Shown piece after piece: positions 54,646 to 63,397 of a DNA stretch of 64,000 nt. Both the position numbers and the translations under genes were made by a program. The DNA lies in assembly GCA_900319235.1 (NCBI GenBank), contig ONNR01000001.1, positions 1-64,000 on the forward strand, written 5' to 3'. Source of the stretch: an uncultured Prevotellaceae bacterium. Its GTDB lineage: Bacteria > Bacteroidota > Bacteroidia > Bacteroidales > UBA3663. The notes below the pieces were generated by a model. It ran no database searches. It saw only the letters and a list, made by a program, of their open reading frames with translations, and was not told the DNA's origin. The stretch's first letter is position 1; every line of letters starts with the position of its first letter.

Positions 54646-55101
54646 ATGAAAGACAATAAGTTACATATCTTCATGGAGGATCCCGAGCTCCCCAAGCAGC
54701 TTAAGGATGCTCGTCGGAACCACGGTGGAATGACGGTTCCCGAGGATTTCTTCGCGCAGTTCGAGCGTAAGATGAACGCTGTCATCGACGCCGATATTGC
54801 AGCCAAGGAGGCCGAGAAGAAACCTTCCATCAAGGTTGAAAACCAGCAGTCGGTACTTAGTCCCAAGCGCTGGATTAAGATTGCTGCCATGGTAGCCATG
54901 GTTGTCGCTGTTGGACTTGCTATCCAGTTCAAGTGGTTCGGACAAAATCAGATTGACTCCAACAATGTCAATCAGCTTGTCAACATCGAACAGATGTCAA
55001 GCGAAGAGATGGAGAAAATTGAGATTCCTGAGCAGATCGAAGATGTGCTGATGGTTTCGACCAACGATTATGATGCTTACGATATTTATTGCGGCTTATG
55101 A
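54646..55101 (+). CDS. single-pass membrane protein, probable anti-sigma factor
   Basis: A 151-residue protein. The first 85 residues are cytosolic and charged. A membrane segment (IKIAAMVAMVVAVGLAIQF) follows near 88-106, then a short acidic periplasmic tail. The position just after an ECF sigma gene and the one-helix layout suggest an anti-sigma factor, though no ZAS zinc motif is visible. It overlaps the next start by 4 bases (ATGA). Assignment is by context. Confidence 0.75.
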   Translation: MKDNKLHIFMEDPELPKQLKDARRNHGGMTVPEDFFAQFERKMNAVIDADIAAKEAEKKPSIKVENQQSVLSPKRWIKIAAMVAMVVAVGLAIQFKWFGQNQIDSNNVNQLVNIEQMSSEEMEKIEIPEQIEDVLMVSTNDYDAYDIYCGL

Positions 55102-55571
55102 AAAGATTAGTATTGTTTTTTGTCTTGATATTGATCGTTCCTATGGCCGCTCTGGCACAGAATGATCGTCGGAATGATGGAGAGAATGGCCAGCGTCCAT
55201 CGTTCGAAAGTTTTATGCGTACAAAGTGTGATATGGTGGTTCATGAACTTGGCCTCTCGCAAAAGGATAGTTCCCGCTTCATCCCCATCTATCAGGAACT
55301 CTTGAAGGAAAAGGCCGAGCTCTACAAGAAGTATGGTGGAGGACGACGCATTCGAATGAAAGTTGATATGGGCGAGTCGGTACCCGATACCACCTTGATG
55401 CGCGTCATCTATAACAATTCACAGCTCCAGGTCGAAGACGCCCAACTTGAGCATCGCTACCTGCTTCGTCTTTCTGGCGTTCTTACTCCAATGCAACTCT
55501 ATAAATTGCAGAATGCTGAACAAAAATTCAGAACGAGTATAATGCGCAGACCACAAAATCGAGGAAAATAG
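55098..55571 (+). CDS. Spy/CpxP-like periplasmic protein
   Basis: A 157-residue exported protein. The ATG at 55098 overlaps the upstream TGA and starts the signal peptide MKRLVLFFVLILIVPMAALA. The mature part is helical (CDMVVHELGLSQKDSSRFIP, LLKEKAELYKKYGG, ERYLLRLSGVLTPMQL-like) as in Spy/CpxP chaperone-sensors of envelope stress, ending in a basic tail. With the two genes upstream it forms an ECF signalling unit. Confidence 0.8.
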   Translation: MKRLVLFFVLILIVPMAALAQNDRRNDGENGQRPSFESFMRTKCDMVVHELGLSQKDSSRFIPIYQELLKEKAELYKKYGGGRRIRMKVDMGESVPDTTLMRVIYNNSQLQVEDAQLEHRYLLRLSGVLTPMQLYKLQNAEQKFRTSIMRRPQNRGK

Positions 55572-55610
55572 AGCAAAAAAGTTGTTATTCAACATAAAAT
55601 TGACATTTTT

Positions 55611-55645
55611 TCGACCCCAACTCTTGGAGGGGTCGATTTTTTTTT
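55611..55645 (+). terminator. terminator of the sigma run
   Basis: TCGACCCC and GGGGTCGA form an 8-bp stem around a 10-base loop, followed by nine T. Confidence 0.94.
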
Positions 55646-55646
55646 G

Positions 55647-55654
55647 TATTTTTG
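55647..55654 (+). promoter_or_regulatory. -7 promoter element for yhcH-glgB
   Basis: TATTTTTG begins two bases after the terminator's T run, so the -33 region lies inside the terminator. This is compact packing of end and start signals. Confidence 0.65.
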
Positions 55655-55670
55655 TCGCGTGTAATTAAGT

Positions 55671-55693
55671 ATGTGCATTATTATTTTGCACAT
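55671..55693 (+). promoter_or_regulatory. inverted repeat in the yhcH-glgB leader
   Basis: ATGTGCA and TGCACAT flank 9 AT-rich bases, starting 16 bases after the -7 box. This could be an operator at the transcription start or a leader hairpin. Confidence 0.5.
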
Positions 55694-55745
55694 TGATTGA
55701 CCGAAATTATTAACTAACCTCTATTAACTTATAATAAACACTTAC

Positions 55746-56192
55746 ATGGTACTAGATTCTTTGACAAACAGTGCTAACTATGAGGCACTGAATCCTTATT
55801 TCAAAATGGCTTTCGACTATATAAAGAAGACGGATTGGAGTACGGTTGAGCCAGGCAAGATTTTGCTCGATGGCAAGAACTGCTTCATCAACGTCATCAA
55901 TCAGGCAGGCAAGACACCCGAGGCTGCCAAGTTCGAAACCCACAACAACTACCTCGATATTCAGATCCCACTCGATGGCACTGAACTGATGGGCTTCATT
56001 CCCACCGATGAACTCAAGTTGCCTGATGCTCCCTACAATCCTGAAAAGGACATTACCAAGTACAGCGACAAGACCGACTGCTTTATCATGGTCAAGCCCA
56101 TGCATTTCGCTATCTTCTGGCCATGGGATGGACACCAGCCATGTGTCGGTGAAGGCAATTGGAAGAAACTCGTTGTCAAGATCAAACTCTAA
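55746..56192 (+). CDS. YhcH/YjgK/YiaL family protein
   Basis: A 148-residue cupin-type protein of the YhcH/YjgK/YiaL (EbgC) family, linked in other bacteria to sialic acid and galactoside use. Family segments visible are KTPEAAKFETHNNYLDIQIPLDG (HxxYxD metal-site part), MGFIPTD and FAIFWPWDGHQPCVG with further His ligands. The length is typical. It is followed after 46 bases by the glycogen branching enzyme and probably co-transcribed with it. Confidence 0.93.
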   Translation: MVLDSLTNSANYEALNPYFKMAFDYIKKTDWSTVEPGKILLDGKNCFINVINQAGKTPEAAKFETHNNYLDIQIPLDGTELMGFIPTDELKLPDAPYNPEKDITKYSDKTDCFIMVKPMHFAIFWPWDGHQPCVGEGNWKKLVVKIKL

Positions 56193-56238
56193 TTGTTTTT
56201 ATTTTTTCAATAACGTATTCACCTAAATAATTAACAAT

Positions 56239-58386
56239 ATGAAAAAGACAACGGTCAAGAAGTCATCAACTTTCTTTAGTCCTACCAGCAAGGTTGTTCA
56301 TGAAGTCGTCAAGACTCATGATCCTCTGGTAATCAACAAGTGGATGAATTCCTTGAAGCCCAATTCACTTAAGATGTTGCGCGACCTGCCTTATCTTAAC
56401 GATTTCTCCGATGCTATCCTTGGCCGCTTCAAGTATGCTGCCTGGAAGATTCATGAGACGACACAGAAGGCCGGTTCGCTTAGCGATCTTGCCGACGGAT
56501 ATCTTTACTTCGGACTTCATCGTCAGAAGGATGGTACATGGATCTTCCGCGAATGGGCACCCAATGCCACGGCCATTTACATCATTGGTGAGATGAACGA
56601 TTGGCAAGAGAAGCCCGAATATGCATGTAAGCCTATTGAAAACGGTGTTTGGGAGATTACCCTTCCTGCCGATGCTATGCATCATGAGGAACTCTATAAA
56701 CTCTCGGTTCACTGGAATGGCGGACAGGGTGAGCGTATCCCGTCGTATGCACGTCGCGTGATCCAGGATGAGCAGACCAAGATTTTCTCGGCTCAGGTGT
56801 GGGCTCCAGCTCGTCCTTATCGTTTCCGCAACAAGTTGTTCCGTCCGCAGGTCGATCCGCTGCTCATCTACGAGTGCCATATTGGTATGGCTACCTCAGA
56901 AGAAAAGGTAGGAACATACGAGGAGTTCCGTGTGAACGTTCTGCCGCGTATTGCTCGACTTGGCTATACTGCCGTTCAGATCATGGCCATTCAGGAGCAT
57001 CCTTACTATGGCTCATTCGGTTATCATGTATCGAACTTCTTTGCTGCCTCCAGCCGTTTCGGTACGCCCGACGAACTGAAGCACCTCATTGATGATGCCC
57101 ACAATATGGGCCTTGCTGTCATTATGGATATCGTTCATTCGCATGCAGTAAAGAACGAACTTGAAGGTCTTGGCAACTTCTGTGGCGATCCTTGCCAGTA
57201 TTTCCACAGTGGAGGTCGTCGTGAACATCCACAGTGGGACAGCCTCTGCTTCGACTATGCTCGTCCTGAGGTGATGCACTTCCTGCTGTCGAACTGCAAG
57301 TTCTGGCTCGATGAGTATCAGTTCGATGGCTTCCGCTTCGACGGCGTCGGCTCAATGCTGTACCTCGATCATCAGGGTGGTAGTGGTAACCTCTACGATT
57401 ACTTCAGCCCCAATGTCGATGGTGATGCTCTCTGCTATGTAACCTTGGCCAATGCGTTGATCCATGAGTTCAAGCCTTATGCAGTAACCATTGGTGAGGA
57501 AGTGAGCGGTATGCCTGGTCTTGCAGTTCCATTCGAGGATGGTGGTATCGGATTCAATTATCGTCTACAGATGAATGTGCCCGACTATTGGATCAAACTG
57601 CTCAAGGAGCGTCGCGACGAGGATTGGAACACCACCGAAATCAAGTGGCAGTTGTGCGAAAGCGGCAACCTCATCAATTCGCCTGCCGGCAAGACCATCT
57701 CCTATGTGGAGAGTCACGACCAGGCACTCGTGGGCGACAAGACGGTCATCTTCCGCCTCATCGACAGCGATATGTACTGGCACTTCAAGATCGGTGATGA
57801 GAACCTCACCGTACATCGTGGCATCGCATTGCACAAGATGATTCGTCTCATCACGCTTTCGACCATCAACGGTGGCTATCTCAACTTTATGGGCAATGAG
57901 TTCGGACATCCCGAGTGGATTGACTTCCCGCGCGAAGGCAACGGTTGGTCCTACAAGTATGCCCGTCGTCAATGGGATCTGGTGGACAACGAAGACCTTA
58001 ACTTCAAGTTCCTCAACCGCTGGGATATCGCTGAGAATCACCTCATCACTTCTGTCCTGAAGTTCAACGAGGCTCCATTTGTCGAAATTATGGACAATCG
58101 TGGTGACAAGGTTCTTGCATTCGAGCGTCGTCGTCTGCTCTTCGTCTTCAATTTCGATGGCGAGCGCAGTTACACCGACTATGGCCTGTTGGTCAAGAAC
58201 GGACGTTACGAACTCGTTCTCAACTCTGATGATCCACAGTTCGGCGGCTTTGGCAACGTTTCTGCCGATGCACCTTACGAGACTGTACACGATCCTGCTT
58301 ATGAGGAGGATGGCAAGGGCTGGCTGAAACTCTATCTCCCTGCTCGTACAGCTCTTGTGCTGAAGCGCAACATCTCGACCAAGTAA
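56239..58386 (+). CDS. glgB: 1,4-alpha-glucan branching enzyme
   Basis: A 715-residue GH13 enzyme that adds alpha-1,6 branches to glycogen. A CBM48 domain (about 90-200, with WIFREWAPNATAIYIIGEMNDW) precedes the alpha-amylase barrel. Active-site blocks are VIMDIVHSHAVKN, DGFRFDGVGSMLYLDH (the Asp nucleophile), TIGEEVSGMPG (the Glu acid/base) and YVESHDQALVGD. The DGFRFDGV-SMLY form and the length resemble the eukaryote-type branching enzymes shared by Bacteroidetes. The protein is cytosolic. A strong terminator follows. Confidence 0.96.
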   Translation: MKKTTVKKSSTFFSPTSKVVHEVVKTHDPLVINKWMNSLKPNSLKMLRDLPYLNDFSDAILGRFKYAAWKIHETTQKAGSLSDLADGYLYFGLHRQKDGTWIFREWAPNATAIYIIGEMNDWQEKPEYACKPIENGVWEITLPADAMHHEELYKLSVHWNGGQGERIPSYARRVIQDEQTKIFSAQVWAPARPYRFRNKLFRPQVDPLLIYECHIGMATSEEKVGTYEEFRVNVLPRIARLGYTAVQIMAIQEHPYYGSFGYHVSNFFAASSRFGTPDELKHLIDDAHNMGLAVIMDIVHSHAVKNELEGLGNFCGDPCQYFHSGGRREHPQWDSLCFDYARPEVMHFLLSNCKFWLDEYQFDGFRFDGVGSMLYLDHQGGSGNLYDYFSPNVDGDALCYVTLANALIHEFKPYAVTIGEEVSGMPGLAVPFEDGGIGFNYRLQMNVPDYWIKLLKERRDEDWNTTEIKWQLCESGNLINSPAGKTISYVESHDQALVGDKTVIFRLIDSDMYWHFKIGDENLTVHRGIALHKMIRLITLSTINGGYLNFMGNEFGHPEWIDFPREGNGWSYKYARRQWDLVDNEDLNFKFLNRWDIAENHLITSVLKFNEAPFVEIMDNRGDKVLAFERRRLLFVFNFDGERSYTDYGLLVKNGRYELVLNSDDPQFGGFGNVSADAPYETVHDPAYEEDGKGWLKLYLPARTALVLKRNISTK

Positions 58387-58403
58387 AATCATCCTATAAT
58401 AGT

Positions 58404-58437
58404 TTACCCCGACAGCAATGCCGGGGTAATTTTTTTG
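58404..58437 (+). terminator. terminator of glgB
   Basis: TTACCCCG and CGGGGTAA form an 8-bp stem around a 10-base loop, then seven T. The 84-bp repeat array begins 3 bases later. Confidence 0.94.
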
Positions 58438-58440
58438 CGG

Positions 58441-58846
58441 AAGTACTCTGACGGCCGACAGAATGCTCTATTCGATTGCAGCATGACCAATCTTGGCCAA
58501 GAATGGTTATTCTCCGACAGAAGAAAGTACTCTGACGGCCGAGATAAAGCTTTTTCCGATTGCGGCATGACCAATCTTGGCCAAGATTGGTTATTCTCCG
58601 ATAGGAGAAAGTACTCTGACGGCCGACAGAGTGCTCTATCCGATTGCGGTATGCCCAATCTTGGCCAAGAATGGTTATTCTCCGATAGAAGATAGTACTC
58701 TGTCGGCCGACAGAGTGCTTTATCCGATAGAGGTATGCCCAATCTTGGCCAAGAATGGTTATTCTCCGACAAGAAAAAGCACTCTGACGGCCGACAGAAT
58801 GCTTTATCCGATAGAGGTATGACCAATCTTGGCCAAAAATGGTTAT
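58441..58846. repeat. tandem array, 84-bp unit, four full and one partial copy, two palindromes per unit
   Basis: Units start at 58441, 58525, 58609, 58693 and 58777, all exactly 84 bases apart. Each holds a dyad near ACTCTGACGGCCGACAGAGT (a perfect palindrome at 58697-58716) and a second near CCAATCTTGGCCAAGAATGG (perfect at 58571-58590 as CCAATCTTGGCCAAGATTGG). Eighty-four is a multiple of three. On the minus strand the array is open throughout (58404-58826, 28-residue repeats with SENNHSWPRL and CRPSEYFLL). On the plus strand a TAG in unit 4 breaks the frame. No start signal or export sequence supports a real protein, so I treat it as a structural or binding array between convergent genes. 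Confidence 0.93.
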
Positions 58847-58867
58847 ACTATTGTTTGAAATGCAAGA

Positions 58868-60130
58868 TTAAGTCAGCGGGACATCCCACTTGCATTCATA
58901 GTCAAGGTTTTCGGGTCGCGAGCCTATCGTTTTGGCTGGAACACCTGCTACTACAGCAAAAGCAGGCACATCTTTCGTCACGACAGCTCCAGCACAAACC
59001 ACAGCTCCTCGGCCGATGGTCACGCCTTGAAGAATAGTGGCTCCAACTCCTATCCAGGCATAGTCCTCGATAACAATCGGTTTGAAGATACCCTGGAAGT
59101 TGGGCGACTTGTAGTCATGACTTCCTGTCATGATGTTCACGCGATGAGAGATTGAGACGCTCGAACCGATGGTGATGCCTCCACGTCCATCGAGGATGCA
59201 TTGCGTGTTGATGTGGCTATGTTTCCCAATAGAGATAAGATTGGCATTCATAAAATAGTTTCTTCTCATGATGAAACTGCCTTCGCCAATCTTCATGCCG
59301 GTAAGGCGCAGAAGGCATCTGCGCCACGACCAGAAGGGGATATGCGGGATGATCGAATTGACCATATATTCGAGGATAAGACTTCGTGAGAAATTGTAAA
59401 TACAGGAATTCTTGAGCCAGACGACTGCAACGTTCTTGATGAAGTATTTTATAAATGGTAGTTTGTTGCTCACCCCCTGGCTGGTTATCCGGTAATTGTA
59501 GAGAAGGTTGCGATAGGGATGATTGCTTATGCCTTCTACACGGTAGGCTTCAATGAAGGTATCCACCATCTGAAACTTGTATCCTTCTTGCCAAAGCCGA
59601 TGAAGCATTTCCCAATCCAAGGCGTATCCTAATCTTTTTTCCTGACTGAGGTCGAAGAGATGAGTCTTGTGCACTTCGCTGCGTATCAGGGCCGACCCGT
59701 GTCGGAAAGTAGGGGCGAATCGCAGCAGGCTTGTATTGGGTAAAGCTCGTATCTCATGATCCCATTCAGGATTAACTTCGATGCTGTGCCCGAAGATGAT
59801 GCTGCTCTCCGAATCGGCCTGCGCAATGGCGTCAGCCAACGAGGTGCTAGAAACGTAGGTGTCACCCGAATTGAGGATACTTATCCATTCGCCGTCAGCC
59901 ATCTTGATGGCTTGGTTCATAGCATCATACATGCCTCGGTCGGGCAAACTGTGCCAATAGGAGAGTTGATCTTCAAAACTGCGGATTATGTCGGCGGTAC
60001 CATCGGTCGATGCTCCATCAAGCACTAGATATTGCACCTCGACACCGGTCTGTGCCAAGGCGCTCAGGATGGTTTCGCGAATGTGCTGTTTGTCATTGCG
60101 TACCACGGTGATGATGGTCACGCGTGGCAT
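58868..60130 (-). CDS. fusion of family 2 glycosyltransferase and left-handed beta-helix acetyltransferase
   Basis: A 420-residue protein joining two activities. Residues 1-220 are a GT2 glycosyltransferase (VTIITVVRNDKQHIRETI, LDGASTDGT, ILNSGDTYV; acceptor region LGYALDWEMLHRLW). Residues 270-420 are a hexapeptide-repeat O-acetyltransferase (IGKHSHINTQCILDGRGGI, HRVNIMTGSHDY, WIGVGATILQGVTIGRGAVV, AGVPAKTIGSRP) of the WcaF/maltose type. It probably adds a sugar to a surface glycan and acetylates it. The adjacent ATGs at 60133 and 60130 both overlap the esterase stop. No other glycan genes adjoin. Confidence 0.9.
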   Translation of the reverse strand: MPRVTIITVVRNDKQHIRETILSALAQTGVEVQYLVLDGASTDGTADIIRSFEDQLSYWHSLPDRGMYDAMNQAIKMADGEWISILNSGDTYVSSTSLADAIAQADSESSIIFGHSIEVNPEWDHEIRALPNTSLLRFAPTFRHGSALIRSEVHKTHLFDLSQEKRLGYALDWEMLHRLWQEGYKFQMVDTFIEAYRVEGISNHPYRNLLYNYRITSQGVSNKLPFIKYFIKNVAVVWLKNSCIYNFSRSLILEYMVNSIIPHIPFWSWRRCLLRLTGMKIGEGSFIMRRNYFMNANLISIGKHSHINTQCILDGRGGITIGSSVSISHRVNIMTGSHDYKSPNFQGIFKPIVIEDYAWIGVGATILQGVTIGRGAVVCAGAVVTKDVPAFAVVAGVPAKTIGSRPENLDYECKWDVPLT

Positions 60131-60729
60131 CATAGTTCGAGCAGCTGTTTGATGAGTGGCAGCAGGTCACGTTTCATCATGGCATCGGTGAGGGAATGCT
60201 CACCTTCAATGATGCGGAAGTGCTCGTTGCCGTATGCCTTCTTGAATTCCGCCTGGCAGTTGACTGTCGGGTCGTCCTTGCCGAACACACCCCAGATGAG
60301 TTTCTTGTCTTCGGGAGTAATGTTCTTGAGTGTCAGTTTGGTCTCTATTTCCTTGAATTCGGCCACCATCTTCTTGTCGACCTTGAACTGCTTCTGTCCG
60401 TCGGCGCGCTTGTTCTGGAACTCGACGTTCTTACCCAAATGCTTGAAAGTGAGCAATCGGGCCATATGGAACGAAGGGTTGACACAGATGCGCAGATGAC
60501 CATGCAGCAGTTCGGTGTACATGCCGCCCATCGAAGTGCCGATGATCAGATCGGGTTTCTCTTCTTCGATCACTTTCTTGATGAAAGGAACAGCTTCGGC
60601 GGGAGAAACGGGAATGTCGGGCGAAACTACAGTGACACCGTAATCAGCGTAGAGGTGGTTGCGGAGATTGGTTGCCGTACCGGTAGAACCGGCAGACGAG
60701 AATCCGTGCAGATAAACTATTTTCTTCAT
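60130..60729 (-). CDS. YqiA/YcfP-type alpha/beta hydrolase (esterase)
   Basis: A 199-residue cytosolic alpha/beta hydrolase. It starts MKKIVYLHGFSSAGST with the oxyanion HGF. The nucleophile elbow GTSMGGMY places Ser66. The acid Asp is probably in WGVFGKDDPTV and the catalytic His in IIEGEHSLTD. Length and motifs match the YqiA esterase family. Its stop overlaps the glycosyltransferase start, so the two are co-translated. The substrate is unknown. Confidence 0.92.
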   Translation of the reverse strand: MKKIVYLHGFSSAGSTGTATNLRNHLYADYGVTVVSPDIPVSPAEAVPFIKKVIEEEKPDLIIGTSMGGMYTELLHGHLRICVNPSFHMARLLTFKHLGKNVEFQNKRADGQKQFKVDKKMVAEFKEIETKLTLKNITPEDKKLIWGVFGKDDPTVNCQAEFKKAYGNEHFRIIEGEHSLTDAMMKRDLLPLIKQLLEL

Positions 60730-60749
60730 TATTTATTACTTTGACGTTG

Positions 60750-60757
60750 CAAAGTTA
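60750..60757 (-). promoter_or_regulatory. -7 promoter element of the esterase run
   Basis: TAACTTTG on the minus strand, 21 bases before the start codon at 60729. Confidence 0.65.
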
Positions 60758-60798
60758 CGTATAATACCTCGTTTTAGCAAGACTTTTGTCCTAAATCT

Positions 60799-60829
60799 TT
60801 TGTCAAATGTCGGAAAATGATTATATTTG
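60799..60829 (+). promoter_or_regulatory. promoter of upp
   Basis: TTTG (60799-60802), a 19-base spacer, and TATATTTG (60822-60829), 67 bases before the upp ATG. Confidence 0.8.
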
Positions 60830-60896
60830 CACCGATAAAAGGGCATTTTATGCTCAAAAATACTAAAAGTTTCAAATCTCAAAATCGTATTTCGAA

Positions 60897-61553
60897 ATGA
60901 GGATCGTAGATTTCTCAAAGACTAACACTGTGGTGAACAAGTTCATCTCTGAGTTGCGTGATGTTAATATTCAGACCGACAGAATGCGTTTTCGTCGCAA
61001 CATCGAGCGTATCGGTGAAATTATGGCTTACGAGATCAGCAAAGAACTGACCTATCATGAAGAGGATATCACTTCTCCTCTTGGTATAGCTGAAGCCAAT
61101 GTTCCATCCGACACTATCGTTGTAAGCGCTATTCTTCGTGCCGGACTGCCGCTTCATCAGGGTGTTATCAATATCTTTGACGAAGCAGAGAATGCCTTTG
61201 TCAGCGCTTATCGTCGATATGATGCCGACACTGACTTCAATTTCGATATTTCGATTGAGTATATCTCCGCTCCTTCGCTCGATGGCAAGGTACTCATCAT
61301 CTGCGATCCTATGCTTGCCACCGGTTCGTCGATGCAACTTGCTTACGAGGCATTGTTGGCCAAGGGAACTCCGACAAAGGTCTTCATCTGCTCGGTGATT
61401 GCCAGTTGCGAGGCTCTCGACTACCTCAACGAGAATCTTCCTGAGGAAGCCATGCTTTATGTGGCAGCTGTCGATGATATGCTCGATCAACACAAGTACA
61501 TTGTTCCAGGTCTGGGTGATGCAGGTAACCTTGCCTTTGGAGAGAAAGAATAA
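60897..61553 (+). CDS. upp: uracil phosphoribosyltransferase
   Basis: A 218-residue enzyme of pyrimidine salvage, making UMP from uracil and PRPP. Motifs are AILRAGLPLHQGV, the PRPP loop ICDPMLATGSSM (about residues 138-149) and the C-terminal VPGLGDAGNLAFG uracil-binding loop. The start MRIVDFSKTNTVVNKFISELRD is usual in Bacteroidetes. Only 2 bases separate it from the sulP gene. The N-terminal 12 residues are slightly longer than in E. coli Upp. Confidence 0.96.
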   Translation: MRIVDFSKTNTVVNKFISELRDVNIQTDRMRFRRNIERIGEIMAYEISKELTYHEEDITSPLGIAEANVPSDTIVVSAILRAGLPLHQGVINIFDEAENAFVSAYRRYDADTDFNFDISIEYISAPSLDGKVLIICDPMLATGSSMQLAYEALLAKGTPTKVFICSVIASCEALDYLNENLPEEAMLYVAAVDDMLDQHKYIVPGLGDAGNLAFGEKE

Positions 61554-61555
61554 TT

Positions 61556-63397
61556 ATGCGCAACGTTTCACGATTGATAGATTTTCAGCCCAAGTTCTTC
61601 AGTTGTCTGAAGAATTATGACAAGCAGAAGTTCAGCCAGGATGCTCTTGCCGGTGTGATAACTGGTATTGTGGCGCTACCTTTGGCCATCGCTTTCGGTA
61701 TTGCTTCGGGCGTTTCTCCCCAAGAGGGAATCATCACTGCCATCGTGGCAGGATTTATCATTTCTCTGCTTGGAGGTAGTAAGGTGCAGATTGGAGGTCC
61801 AACCGGCGCCTTTATCGTTATTATCTACGGCATTGTCACCAATCCTGAGTTTGGCATCCTGGGTCTTACCATTGCCACGATTCTGGCAGGTGTCCTGCTT
61901 ATTTTGATGGGTGTGTTCAAGTTGGGTACGGTCATCAAGTTCATTCCTTATCCCATCATCATCGGATTCACGGCGGGCATTGCTCTGACTATCTTTACAA
62001 CACAGATGGGTGATGTCTTCGGACTCAAGGAAACCGTCATCGATCCTGCCACTGGCGAGGTCGTAGTCGATCCCGATACCGGCCTTGCCGTGATGGCTCC
62101 GCTCAAGACACCTGGTGACTTCATCGGCAAGTGGGTCTGCTATTTCGAGCACTTCCAGACTTTCAATCTTTGGAACTTCTTCATCGCCATCCTTTCCATT
62201 CTGATCATCATTTTCTTCCCCAACTATGTCAAGAATGTTAAGGGACTGAACAAGATTCCAGGTTCTCTATATGCCATCATCTTCATGACGCTTCTCGTCC
62301 TTGCAATGAAGAACTTCTTGGGCATTGAGGGTATCGACACCATTGGCGATCGCTACCAGATTGAGTCCAAATTGCCTCAACTTGCCGTTCCGACCATCAG
62401 TTACGAGATGATTCACGACTTGATGCCAATTGCATTTACCATTGCTATCCTTGGTGCTATCGAGTCGCTGCTTTCTGCTGCTGTTGCCGATGGTGTGATA
62501 GGTGATCGTCATAACTCGAACACTGAACTTATCGGTCAGGGTGTGGCCAACATCCTTTGCCCGATGTTTGGAGGAATCCCTGCAACTGGTGCCATTGCAC
62601 GCACCATGACCAACATCAACAACGGCGGACGTACACCTGTTGCAGGCATCGTCCATGCTATAGTGCTTCTGCTCATTCTGCTTGTGCTGATGCCTCTTGC
62701 CAACTATATCCCGATGGCATGTCTTGCAGGTGTTCTTGTTATTGTGGCGTACAATATGTCGGGTTGGCGTACCTGTCGTGCTTTGTTCAAGAGCCAGAAG
62801 TCCGACATTGCCGTGCTCGTGATCACATTCCTTCTCACTGTCATCTTCGACCTGACCATTGCCATTGAGTTCGGTCTGATTCTTGCAGCATTGTTGCTCT
62901 TCCGTCGTGTAGCTGCCACCAGTCATGTTTCCTTGCTGCATGGTGAAGTACACATTGAGGATGATACCGACCTTGCTACTGGCAATCTCGAAGTCGATCA
63001 CCTGCAGATTCCCGACAAGGTACAGGTTTATGAAATCGATGGTCCATTCTTCTTCGGCATTGCCAACAAGTTCGACGAACTTTCTGCCACATCGATGTTC
63101 AAACATCATTCGTATCCCGACGTGCGTATCATCCGTATGCGCAAGGTTCCGTTCATCGATGCTACTGGACTCCATAACCTTGAACTCTTTGTGCAAAAGA
63201 GCCATAAGGACAACATCCATGTCATTCTGTCGGGTGTCCGTCCTGAGGTGATGCGTGTAATCAAGAATACGTCGTTCTATGAGGAAGTGGGTGAGGAGAA
63301 TATCTTTGACAACATTCTCTCTGCCTTGGCACGTGCTCGCGAAATCATCAACGATCCGCATACCCACCATCGCAAACATCAGAACAAGGCTCAATGA
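61556..63397 (+). CDS. SulP family inorganic anion transporter
   Basis: A 613-residue inner-membrane transporter with about 12 hydrophobic segments and a C-terminal STAS domain. FSQDALAGVITGIVALPLAIAFGIASG is the conserved SulP start; LLGGSKVQIGGPTGAFIVI and GGIPATGAIARTMTNINNGGRTPVAG follow. The STAS domain lies at about 490-600 (KVQVYEIDGPFFFG, FIDATGLHNLELF). It moves sulfate, bicarbonate or another anion; which one is not readable. It overlaps the next start by 4 bases. Confidence 0.95.
   Translation: MRNVSRLIDFQPKFFSCLKNYDKQKFSQDALAGVITGIVALPLAIAFGIASGVSPQEGIITAIVAGFIISLLGGSKVQIGGPTGAFIVIIYGIVTNPEFGILGLTIATILAGVLLILMGVFKLGTVIKFIPYPIIIGFTAGIALTIFTTQMGDVFGLKETVIDPATGEVVVDPDTGLAVMAPLKTPGDFIGKWVCYFEHFQTFNLWNFFIAILSILIIIFFPNYVKNVKGLNKIPGSLYAIIFMTLLVLAMKNFLGIEGIDTIGDRYQIESKLPQLAVPTISYEMIHDLMPIAFTIAILGAIESLLSAAVADGVIGDRHNSNTELIGQGVANILCPMFGGIPATGAIARTMTNINNGGRTPVAGIVHAIVLLLILLVLMPLANYIPMACLAGVLVIVAYNMSGWRTCRALFKSQKSDIAVLVITFLLTVIFDLTIAIEFGLILAALLLFRRVAATSHVSLLHGEVHIEDDTDLATGNLEVDHLQIPDKVQVYEIDGPFFFGIANKFDELSATSMFKHHSYPDVRIIRMRKVPFIDATGLHNLELFVQKSHKDNIHVILSGVRPEVMRVIKNTSFYEEVGEENIFDNILSALARAREIINDPHTHHRKHQNKAQ

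Noticed and set aside
58404..58826. Minus-strand open frame of 140 codons through the 84-bp array
   Set aside because: It exists because the unit length is a multiple of three. No promoter, export signal or non-repeat domain supports a protein, and it runs into the glgB terminator. It is kept as a finding, not as a gene.
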